Shown piece after piece: positions 44,787-55,369 of a DNA stretch of 64,000 nt. The DNA lies in NCBI RefSeq assembly GCF_019320115.1, contig NC_089598.1, forward strand, positions 85,699,560 through 85,763,559, in the 5' to 3' direction. The notes under the pieces are model-generated. The model was not told the origin of the DNA and did no database searches. It was given only the letters and a program-made list of their open reading frames with translations. The stretch comes from Miscanthus floridulus. Its lineage: Eukaryota > Streptophyta > Magnoliopsida > Poales > Poaceae. The position numbers and the translations under genes are program-made. The stretch's first letter is position 1. Every line of letters begins with the position of its first letter.

Positions 44787-47700
44787 TGTGACAGAACCGC
44801 CCAATTTATACAAGATCAAGTATGGATGTCCCCGCTTAACACGTTGACACGCGCATACTCTCACTTATATAAACCCGGTAGTCCGCCGAGTGTCACGCAG
44901 GACCTCGGTAAATCAACATCACAACCAAGATCGCGTGATTAAGCAAATACACATCACATACATAGAGTTGCAGTGGAAATAATATTACAATGAGTTCGCA
45001 ATTAAAAGTACAAGTTTGGGTTTCAAAACCGATTAGTGAAAACAACATAACTTTCAAATGATTACATTAATATAAGTTCCAAATACGTTGCTAGCATAAG
45101 TGACATCCTCAGACAAAAGCATGTAGATGAGAAGTAAATATAGAGTCACCGAGCCCACCGGTGGTTAGCCACCATCCTCAGCAGGTCAAAACCTTACCTG
45201 CAACATGGTGGGATAAACCCTGAGTACTCGAATGTACTCAGCTAGACTTACCCGTCATAACCAGAAATAAAATTGACTCCAAGGAGTATGCAAGGCTTTA
45301 TAAGTGGAGATAGCTCGACAACCTTTTGCATAAAAAGTGATTAACTCAATTATACAATTATAATTATGTCATCAAGTTAATTAGAACTATCCATCTCTAG
45401 ATTAGCAACTATCCTGTGCCAAACATGTGGTATATCTTTTTAGAGCATACAATAGTAACCATAGCAGGTATAATAACTCCATGTTTATCTGAACCATCAC
45501 ATTCCATAATCCAATTACTACGATGTTGGGACTAGCCAAGTTTCTCACTATCCGGGAGAGACGGCGATTCGAATCGATTTCAACCAGCTGGGAATTTATT
45601 CCTAACACAAACCCAGGCAGACCAGATCAACGGTCACCTTAGGTCACCTTTGGTACAACTCAGGTACACATTTCGCGGGTCCGTACCGCGCCGCACAATC
45701 TGGGACACCAGATGCCAGGACGTTCAGGCCTAGCCTGCACTTGGGCTCAGTCTGATCGTCCCCTGGAAGGAGCGCACAACAGAACGGGTCCCGGCCTGAG
45801 TTGAGCTACTCGGCTTCGCGGTCGAAACGAGTTATCCGGCCAGCTAAGTGATAGGCATGCGTTCAATCTTGTCAGAAGCGCCAACAACGGTATGGTCCTT
45901 AATCGACATAGATGGAATCACATGAGTCAACCTAGACATAGACTCCGCCCGGCCTCGATTTACTTTTACCCCATGGTTCTTTTCCACGATAGCAAATATA
46001 GCCAACCGTGCTCCGGTATCCACCTATATCTCGCAGGTGACAGGATATCACCCGACTTCTACCGGTCTAAGCATGGCCAAGCATATATTCGATCCTGGAC
46101 CTATACCGGTTAAAGGTGTAATATCTGGACAAGGAATTTATATGCATCAAGTGGTTCCATTCAACTCTTATAACCTAATGCATCAATCATAAGTACTTAA
46201 GTAATCATTTGTAAAATACTAGGAGACTTAAAATGCTCTGGGGCTTGCCTGGGATCCGACACAAGTCAGTTCAGTTAGCTTGTACCGACTTGGTGACATC
46301 TCCGGTCCTAGCACTTGCTTAGTCCTTCCATCTTCGGGATAGATCCACCAAACACCGTCTTCGGGTTTGACTCCACATCACATCCTTCACGAGGTTCATC
46401 TAGCGTACCTAAATGAGATGCAAGATGCATGTGTATGAATACATGGAAGTGCAATAGACAATGCATCGCAGGCAGTAAGTAAGACAAGCACAAGGTTACG
46501 TTAACATGCACAAGCACTTCGCATTGCTTACTATAAATATCGCACAATTTATCATGCCACGATAGCAAAGAAGATGACAACACCAAGCATGACACAAGTT
46601 TCCTAAGATCTCAGGTACTCTAACTCAACCATCATCAAAGGTATGAGCCACACTTAGCAATATACAAGCAAACAACTATAATTGGAATCTATCAATTTCT
46701 GGACGTGCAAACAACAGCTACAAGATTTAGCTATAACTGGAGTTACACAAATCCAAATGACTTGCAAGAAGACATTCTGGAAAGCTTATGAAATTATCTA
46801 CAATTCATATTTAATCATCTTAGCATGATTCTCAAGTTAACTAAGTCAAATATACCCATTTACAGAAACTGGTCTAAACAAGACAGAGAGTAATCAATTC
46901 TGTAACCCAACTTTAAACAGGCATAACTCACAAACTACTTGGCCAAATACCACCAAATTTTAACAGAATCTAGATACATGAATTATATACAACTTTGTTA
47001 TTATCACGAAAAGCTCATTCAAATCCTAACTAGATCAAACACTAGCATCTTTCCGATCTGCTCAGAATAAAATCAAAACTTGCTAGAAGACTTAAAAGTC
47101 ATGTAACTCCTACACTATCAGACCTGGGATCATGAAAATTTAACACAAGCAAGATAAGATAATCATCTACAACTTGTGTATTTACCAAAACTACAATAAA
47201 CATCATTTACACCATGAAAATAATTACACAAGCAAAACTGCAAATCCAACCCAACAGCAGTGGTATAGAAAACGGATAGCATCATCAGAGAAGCATAACT
47301 GGGGTTCTAGACCCCCAACAAACATGAACCATAACTTTTTGAAAAGCTTAGGAAGTTACCTACAACTTTCTTATTCTCATATTAAGATGATTCTACAGTT
47401 AGAAGGGTTAACTAATCCAATAATTGCATCTCTGTCCAAAACATAGACAGAAACTAACATGCCACTTTAAACAGCTATAAATGGAGTTATACATGTCTAA
47501 TAAATGTGGTTCTGGACTTTTTAGAAAGCTTATCAAATTATAAACAACTTTGTTGTAAACACCTAAAGCTAATTCTACAAGTAAGAAGGCCCCACAGTAA
47601 GAACAAGGAAACCCTGTCTGGGTTTGGGCAGAAACAGCCACAGAGATTTAAGCAAGTATAACTCAAGATTTACTTAGCCAAAAATCATGATATTTAACTT

Positions 47701-49671
47701 TTTGGAAAGCTTAAGAAAAGTACTACAACTCATGTATTTTCATCAAGTCATGATTCATAACTTAACTGAGCCAATTAATTAAACATGCAGAACTATTCAG
47801 AGTAGGAGCAAAGCATTACAGGGCATTTGTTATTTTTATAACTCTTAAAATATAAATCCTAAACTCATCAAATTTTTACCAGACAACAACAATCATCTTA
47901 GTAGCACTCCACAAAAATTTCACAATTATTTGAGTACAACAACTGCAGTTATAAAAAAAACAAATAAGACTAGCATTCAAACCCTAACTGCACAAATCCA
48001 TTTTTACAGCTACAACTTTAAACTAAAACCTGACATATTATAGATCTAGTGCATAGAGAATTTCACAAGGATTCCAAAAAGTCCTCATTTACTATTTTAC
48101 GAATTTTCTACGATTTACTATGAATTTCCAAAGTTTCACCCGATTTACAACAAATAGGTCCCTCGAGGCACTATTCACTTGAGTCAATGACATTGCATTT
48201 AGGCCCTCCCCTTTCTTCAAATTGTTGCACGCAGCCCCTCACGCGAAACAGAGCAGAGGAACCGCCGGGGCCGGCCTTGGGGCGTCGAAAATTCGGCTGG
48301 CTGATGACCTGAGACAGCGGAAGAGATCCGCCGGCCTTGGACGTGGCCAGCCGCGGCCATGCCCTGCCCCGGGCTCGGTCGGCAGCAGTGAGCAGCGGCC
48401 CGGCCGTGAGCTCCAGGCATGCTGGCGGCCATGGCGGGTGCCTGTAGTCGCAGCAGCGCAAGGGCGGAGCTGGGAACAGCGAGCAGCGCTCTGTGATGGA
48501 GGAGGTCGAGGCGGATGCGACGGCGGCGCTTGGCTTGGGCGGAGAAGGGGTGGAGCACTAGGACGCGGCGGCGGCCGAGCTTCAGCTCACGCGGTCATGG
48601 CAGAGGAGAAAGAGAAACAGAGGATGAAGAGGGAGAGTGTGGAGAGGGCAGGGAAGCTCGGGTCTGCACTTATGCACAGCAAGGAGGCAAGCTGGCGAAC
48701 GGGCGCAGCACAGTGGAGGCCACGCGGTGCGAGCAATGCAACACGCGGCCTGCAGCTCATGCACGGTGTCGGCACTGTTCAACAAATTTCAAAATTTCAA
48801 TTCCACCGTGAAAATACAAGCTGAAATCCCATTTTCCTCCCCTCATATCTCCTAAACCGATCGATTATTTGCTCCATCGATTACATCGTTGTGTAGGGCT
48901 ACAAGAGTACTCTAACTTTCCTTAAAGGAGTTTTCCCAAACTCGAAATGGTTTGCAAACTAAAAGTCGCCAAATATGGGTACATTGAAACTGAAAACGGA
49001 AAGTTCGTCATCTACACTTAGCCAAATTTCAGGGTTCCAAAAACAGCAGTTCATTGAATCTTGTGAGCTCCATTGGACCTAGCTATGCACTGAACTAGCT
49101 CTTGAGCATCAAACAAATTTGGCTCTATTCGACTTAAACTTCAACTTTTATTTAAGGCGTAACTCCATGCAAGCACTATAAGCAATTGGTCAACATCGGT
49201 CAAAGTAGCATCGCGGTAAAGCTTAAATCCAAGTTTTAGACCGATGGAGGTATTTTCTTGTCCTCCGCTCAACACGAACCCTTCATGACTTTTGTTGTAG
49301 ATTTCAATTTGAGTCGTTTGGGCAAGGTAGCAAGGTTTGGTTGACGATCTATAATTCCATTCACTTAATAAAGCAATCCAAGAAAGATTATAACTTATCA
49401 TTTCATGTAACTTTTTGATTCCAAACTTCACGAAACTTTTCCAATCATCCATGTGGGTGGAAATTGATGTGGGGCACATGAAAGAAGTAGATCCAACATT
49501 ACTCAAGCATACTTTTTGGAAAGGGCAACATGTAAGCAATGGTGCATGGTCCAATGTTTAAGTGGTCGCTCATTTTGTAGATTTGATCTTGAAACTTTCA
49601 TCACCACTTAACATGTCATGTTTGAGTTTAAACCCATTGCTTAACTGGTGACAAACACCTAGGGTGTTACA
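44787..49671 (-). mobile_element. 4.9-kb LTR-type element (probable solo LTR), TSD TGTGG
   Basis: On the minus strand it begins TGTAACACCCTAGGTG at 49671 and ends GGTTCTGTCACA at 44787, so the ends are TG and CA. TGTGG flanks both sides (44782-44786 and 49672-49676). No gag or pol frame is present. A GC-rich leader-like block lies at 48.2-48.8 kb and a diverged tandem repeat at 46.7-48.05 kb. The start resembles the solo LTR at 26306, which suggests a related gypsy family with a longer LTR. It could instead be a small non-autonomous element whose own LTRs I could not separate. It splits the protease of the CRM-like element between DVV and PMQA. Confidence 0.8.
46700..48050. repeat. Diverged tandem repeat, about 180-bp period
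   Basis: Marker phrases of the type TATAACT-GGAGTTA recur near 46731, 46922, 47100, 47295, 47476, 47660, 47838 and 48010, a spacing of 172-195. Between them a GAAAGCTTA...ACAACTTTGTT phrase recurs in step. The units are strongly diverged, so the period is visible only through these anchors. Confidence 0.65.
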
Positions 49672-49676
49672 TGTGG

Positions 49677-52600
49677 TACCTATGCAAGCTTGTTCACTCT
49701 TATTGGGTCGTCCTTGGAAACATGATAATGATGCTACACACCATGGTAGAAGTAATAAATACACTTTTGTGCATAAAGGAAAGAAAATTACTTTGGTACC
49801 TTTGACCCCTGCTCAAATTGTACAAGCTGATAGAGAACGTGTTGCTAGTTTGAATGATGTTCAATCTGAAAATTAGCAAGTTGCTAATTCTATTTTCCCA
49901 CCTAAAAAGGATAAGTCTACATCTATTTCTAAGGCTGAGGGGATTAAATTGAAGGGTGGTGTTATGCTTGCAACAAAATGTGACTTTGCTGAAATTTCTG
50001 ATGATGATATTTGCTATGCTTTGGTATGCAAACGAGCTATGTTTTCACTTGATGATATTGTTAGCTCGGTACCTCCTGCTATCACTAACCTTTTGCAGGA
50101 GTATGAGGACATTTTTCTAGCTGAGATACCCCGAGGCTGCCACCTATGAGAGGGATAGAGCATCAAATCGATTTGATTCCGGGAGCGACCTTGCCCAACC
50201 GAGCTGCATATCGAACCAATCCTGAGGAGACTAAGGAAATTCAGTGGCAAGTCCAAGACCTTTTGGACCGTGGGTATGTACGTGAAAGCCTTAGTCCTTG
50301 TGCCGTTCATGTACTTTTGGTTCCTAAGAAAGATGGAAGTTGGCGTATGTGTGTTGATTGTAGAGCCATCAATAATATTACTATTCGGTATCATCATCCT
50401 ATTCCTAGGCTAGACGACATGCTTGATGAGTTGTGTGGTTCTATAATTTTCACTAAGATTGACTTGCGAAGTGGCTACCACCAGATTAGAATGAAACTTG
50501 GAGATGAATGGAAAACTGCATTTAAAACCAAATTTTGGTTGTATGAGTGGTTAGTTATGCCTTTTGGTTTGACAAATGCACCTAGCACTTTCATGCGCTT
50601 AATGAATGAGGTTTTAAGAGTTTTTATTGGTTATTTTGTGGTAGTTTACTTTGATGATATATTGATTTACAGCAAGTCTTTTGATGAACATATGGATCAC
50701 TTACGTGCTATTTTTAATGCCTTACGTGATGCACGTTTATTTGGTAACCTTGAGAAGTGCATCTTTTGCACGGATCGAGTTTCTTTTCTTGGCTATGTTG
50801 TAACTCCACAGGGAATTCAGGTGGACGAGATGAAAATTGAAGCCATAAAGAGCTGGCCGGTTCCCCAAACCGTCACACAGGTGAGGAGTTTTCTTGGTCT
50901 TGCAGGATTCTACCGCCGCTTCGTCAAAGATTTTAGCACCATTGCTGCCCCATTGCATGAGTTGACGAAGAAAGGAGTGGTGTTTCATTGGGGAGAGGCA
51001 CATCAGGAGTCCTTTGACACTTTGAAGGACAAGCTTACACATGCACCATTGCTGCAACTTCCAAATTTTGGTAAGACTTTTGAGCTAGAATATGATGCTA
51101 GTGGAGTTGGCTTTGGTGGTGTTTTGATGCAAGATGGTAAACCTGTTGCTTACTTTAGTGAAAAATTGCATGGTCCTGTTCTTAATTATTCCACGTATGA
51201 TAAAGAATTGTATGCACTTGTTCATTCTTTAGAGACGTGGCGTTATTATTTGTGGCCTAAAGAATTTGTTATTCATTCTGATCATGAATCGCTTAAGTAT
51301 CTTCACTCTCAAAATAATCTGAATCGTAGGCATGCTAAATGGGTTGAATTTATTGAATCTTTTCCTTATATTATCAAACACAAGAAAGGGAAGGATAATG
51401 TGATTGCTGATGCTTTGTCTAGAAGATATACATTGCTGTCCCAACTTGATTGCCGGATTTTTGGTCTTCAATCCATTAAAGAACAATATGCGCTTGATCC
51501 TGATTTTAAGGATGTGTTGCTTAATTGTAGAGAGGGACGCACATGGAATAAGTTTATGATCAGCGATGGTTTTTTGTTTAGAGCTAACCGCCTATGCATT
51601 CCAGTTGGTTCTGTTCGCCTTTTGTTGTTGCAGGAGGCACATGGAGGCGGATTGATGGGACATTTTGGTGCCAAGAAGACGGAGGAGGTGTTGTCCACAC
51701 ACTTCTTTTGGCCAAGGATGAGGCGAGATGTAGAGCGATATGTGGCTCGGTGTGCCATATGTCAAAAAGCTAAGTCGTGGTTGAACCCACATGGTTTGTA
51801 TATGCCTTTTCCTGTTCCTTCTACTCCTTGGGCAGATATATCTATGGATTTTGTGTTGGGATTGCCAAGGACTAAGAAGGGGAGGGATAGTATTTTTGTG
51901 GTGGTTGATCGTTTTTCTAAGATGACACATTTTATTCCTTGTCATAAGAGCGACGATGCTATTCATATTGCTGACCTTTTCTTTCAAGAAATTGTTCGCT
52001 TGCATGGTATGCCTTCTACTATTGTTTCATATCGCGATGCAAAATTCTTGAGTCATTTTTGGCGCACGTTGTGGAATAAATTGGGGACCAAGCTACTGTT
52101 TTCTACAACCTGTCATCCCCAAACTGATGGGCAAACTGAGGTTGTGAATCGAACATTGTCCACCATATTGAGAGCCATTTTGAAGCACAATTTGAAGATG
52201 TGGGAAGAGTGTTTGCCGCATGTGGAGTTTGCATATAACAGGGCGGAACATTCCACCACCAAGGTAAGTCCTTTTCAGGTAGTGTATGGTTTTAACCCCC
52301 GTGCTCTTATTGATCTTTTGCCTTTACCTACCACTAAGAGAATACATAGTGATGCTAGAGAGCGTGCTAATTTTATTCGTAAGTTGCATGAAACAACTAA
52401 AGCAAATATTGAAAGCATGAATGAAAAGTATAGAATTACTGGTAGTAAAGGTAGAAAAGAGATTAAACTTGAACCGGGTGATTTGGTTTGGTTACATTTA
52501 AGAAAAGATAGATTTCCTGAGCTACATAAGTCTAAATTAATGCCAAGAGCAGCTGGTCCTTATAAGATTATTGAGAAAATAAATGATAATGCATACAAAC

Positions 52601-53028
52601 TTGAGTTGCCACCCGAGTTCGGGGTTAGTCCCACATTTAACATTGCAGATTTGAAACCTTATTTGGGAGAAGAAGATGAGCTTGAGTCGAGGACGACTCT
52701 AATTCAAGAGGGGGAGGATGATGAGGACATCACTCCTTCGGATGTACTAGCTGATCCTCTAACCGTCATGCAAGGTCTAATGACCCGGGCTCGAATGCGT
52801 CAACTCAATTTACAGGTGAGCTCGTTCTTAAGCGATCATTTTTATACTTTTGAGAATAGACTACTACCTAATGATGTTATCTTGCTTAGGAACATTGGAG
52901 AGGGTCAAGAGGGACTAAGAGGACGTGGAGGAGGTGATGATGACCAGCAAGGATGTCCAACACAAGTCGGAGGTCCAGTCCAACAAGAATTCGAGTCTGC
53001 CTCGGCCTCCAGGACTAGTCTGCCTTAA
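49677..53028 (+). pseudogene. CRM-like pol: protease end, RT, RNase H, integrase, running into 3' LTR
   Basis: 49677-50148 continues the protease (PMQACSLLLGRPWKHD) and linker with one stop at about 49875. A 1-base frameshift near 50125-50145 then shifts the frame, and a 960-codon open frame runs 50146-53028. It contains RT (LVPKKDGSWRMCVDCRAIN, MPFGLTNAPSTFM, VYFDDILIYS), RNase H (ELEYDASGVGFGGVL, ELYALVHSLETW, SDHESLKYL), an integrase zinc region (GHFGAKK with CAICQKAKS) and an integrase core (ISMDFVLGLP). In the second catalytic block Asp is replaced by Tyr (codon 52030-52032, in VSYRDAKF). The tail GVSPTFNIADLKPYLGEEDE is followed by a basic segment encoded by the first 310 bases of the 3' LTR. 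Pol overlapping the LTR and no canonical chromodomain fit the CRM lineage. Confidence 0.9.
52704..52718 (+). promoter_or_regulatory. Polypurine tract of CRM-like element
   Basis: AAGAGGGGGAGGA lies directly before the 3' LTR. It is the expected plus-strand primer and is also read as codons of the overlapping pol frame. Confidence 0.85.
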
Positions 53029-53631
53029 ACTGGTCGCCCAGGATGCATCCGGACTCCGTTTTCGATGATCCACATATGGATGGAAAGCTAATTTGATAAG
53101 GAAGCCAATCCAAGTGGTTTCACGTCAAAAGCTGTTCGGAATCAACGGGAATCATCGAAACAAGTCATCATCCAAAATCTGCCAGGGTGCTGCGACACCG
53201 TCTTTTGGTCCGTTGGACCATGTATCGAGTTTGGGCCCATTAGGGGCGCATCTAGGGGTCTTGCACGACCCTAGAGTCTTCATAAACAGCCGCCGTCCCT
53301 CCTTTAGGGTTTGGGTTTTGCTTAGATTATTCTGTCCAGAAACAGTTTCGCCGTTCATCGGTTTGTGAGACCCCAACTCGTGAGATTAATCTTTCATCTG
53401 CAATTTGGTTGCATTCTTTCTTGTTCTTGCTTGTGTTCTTCGTTGCGTAGGTAGGGATTAGCCTTATTGGCAAGGTCAACCTGGTCCGTGACTTGGTTGA
53501 TAACCAGAGGAGCTGTGGTGCTAAGATTGCAGGGTTCGATCTTTCGATCCGAAGCCGGATCGGTGTGTCATTCTCCGCCAGAACGATAGTTACCATCACC
53601 TGACGAAAGATCAGGATCCCCGTCTCCATTA
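52719..53631 (+). mobile_element. 3' LTR of CRM-like gypsy element
   Basis: 913 bp with the same ends as the 5' LTR, followed by the duplication GATCC at 53632-53636. Its first 310 bases carry the end of the pol frame. The 5' LTR copy of the same stretch has a TAG where this copy has CAG. Confidence 0.95.
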
Positions 53632-53830
53632 GATCCTGGCGTCGATGCGCGCCATGGGATCGAGCGAGTCGGAGTCGTGGTTTGGACGAGACAGAGCTCA
53701 TTGATCCTGGCGTCGATGCACGCCGTGGGATCGAGCGAGTCAGAGTCGTGTTTTGGATGAGCCAGAGTTCACTGATGCTGGCGTCGATGCACGCCATGGG
53801 ATCAAGCGAGTCAGAGTCATGGGGCGAGAT
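53632..53830. repeat. About 70-bp tandem repeat array, right part
   Basis: Three further units of the array at 40195-41053, resuming exactly after the CRM-like insertion. Confidence 0.9.
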
Positions 53831-54588
53831 CGGGGTCGCAAACCTGGATGTTTGGAGCACAGTCGGAAGCATAGTTTGATGGGGTGAGATCGGGGTCGTA
53901 AACCCAGGTTTTTGGAGCATAGTCGTAAGGGGCGAGTTCGGGGTCGTAGTCCCAGGCTTTTTGTCTTGAGCCCCCAAGCCCTGTTGGGCCTTAGTAGGGG
54001 TCGGTGTGAGTTGTGTGCGTTACCCCATCCTTGGTTCCTCACAACCGGAGGGGCTGAGTTTTGTTACTTGTCCTGATCGCTCGGGCTCGAGTGACGTGCT
54101 CGGTGAGTTCGCTAACGGGTGTGATCGAGTGGAATCCGGGTCCGTCGTTCATGATGGGGTCCGCATAGCCCTCTTGTGACATTCCACTACTCCTTTACCT
54201 GCAACCCGACAGATGCCTGGGTCGTTCCAGAGACCGACCTGGGTGGCCTAACGGCCTCCTCTCGATGGAGATTCTGTGGGTTTGGTGAGAGGTTCAAGAT
54301 TGAACGAGAAGGTTGAGATGACCTGGTCTGCCTGACCGGGCGAGGGCCACATGGGGCTCATCTATGTTTTTCTCCCCTGGCTCTGTTGGTTGCTCATGTC
54401 GAATGAGGCAACCGCCGCTTCGTGATGCAACACGGAATGTTGTGATGCATTTCGCTGCACGTGCGATGCTTAGTTCCCGAGCCCCCGGACGGTTCAGGGC
54501 CCGAATCGTCCGGGAGGTTTGGGCGTATGGAATGAATGTGCATATGGATGTATGAAATGATTGTATGGAAATAGAGGGGGTTGGTAGT
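53831..54588 (-). mobile_element. RIRE2-like untranslated region between pol and array
   Basis: The words GGGGCGAGATCGGGGTCG...AAACC...GTTTGGAGCA(C/T)AGTCG recur two to three times (53820-53960). GAGCCCCCGGACGGTTCAGG (54480) echoes the hairpin phrase near the 3' LTR. No coding was recognised. Confidence 0.5.
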
Positions 54589-54960
54589 GCTCACCTTGAT
54601 GGCTTTGAGTGATGGGGTTCGGAGAGCTTCAGTCAAAATGTCCGACCGGGACCTGCGCTCATCAATCGTGGGTGAGCCCTTGTGTGAACAGTTTTTGTAT
54701 TAATAAACACATGCTCACCTTGATGGCCTGGGTGATGGGGTTTGGAGAGCTTTAGTCAGAAATGGCCGACCGGGACCCGCGCTCGTCGTTCGTGGGTGAG
54801 CCCCTGTGTGAACAATTTTTGTATTAATGAACACATGCTCACCTTGATGGCCTGAGTGACGGGGTTTGGAGAGCTTCAGTCGGAAATGGTCGACCGGGAC
54901 CTGTGCTCGTCATTCGTGGGTGAGCCCCTATGTGAATAGTTTTTGTATTAATGAACACAT
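54589..54960. repeat. Three tandem copies of a 124-bp unit
   Basis: The unit starts GCTCACCTTGATGGC at 54589, 54713 and 54837, an exact 124-bp spacing. Each copy ends TTAATGAACACAT or a close variant. The copies differ by scattered substitutions. It is the second array in the same untranslated region. Confidence 0.95.
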
Positions 54961-55369
54961 CAGTCCTGTTCTCTATGATAGGATCACTATCCGTTCCCCT
55001 TTTTTTATCCTGGCGTAGCTATTGTTTTTGTCCTTTCTTTTTCACACCTGCCCGTTAGTTCCGTAGGCTGCAGCTTTTTTAAGAGCCTAGGCATGGCCCA
55101 CGGGGCTCGGCTGCTCGTAGCCGTAGGTCGTGGTGGGGTGCGTTCTGTTAGGAGTGAGAACAAAGTTACATAGGATAGTTGAAGGAAAGGAAAAGTGCTT
55201 CCATTCGGGGAAAATTTTGTTTACCACATGACAATAAAACACAGAGGTAATATTTGGTATTATGACCTTATATAGCCCCCGAGCGACCTGGGCCGAAACT
55301 GTTTGGGCCGGGGCGCTTTTTAGGAGTAAGTGTTGACTAAAAAAGCGGTAATACCAAATTTTAGGGGAA

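Noticed and set aside
48222..48824. 200-aa plus-strand frame in a GC-rich block
   Set aside because: It lies in the leader-like part of the 4.9-kb LTR element, is low in complexity and has no domain.
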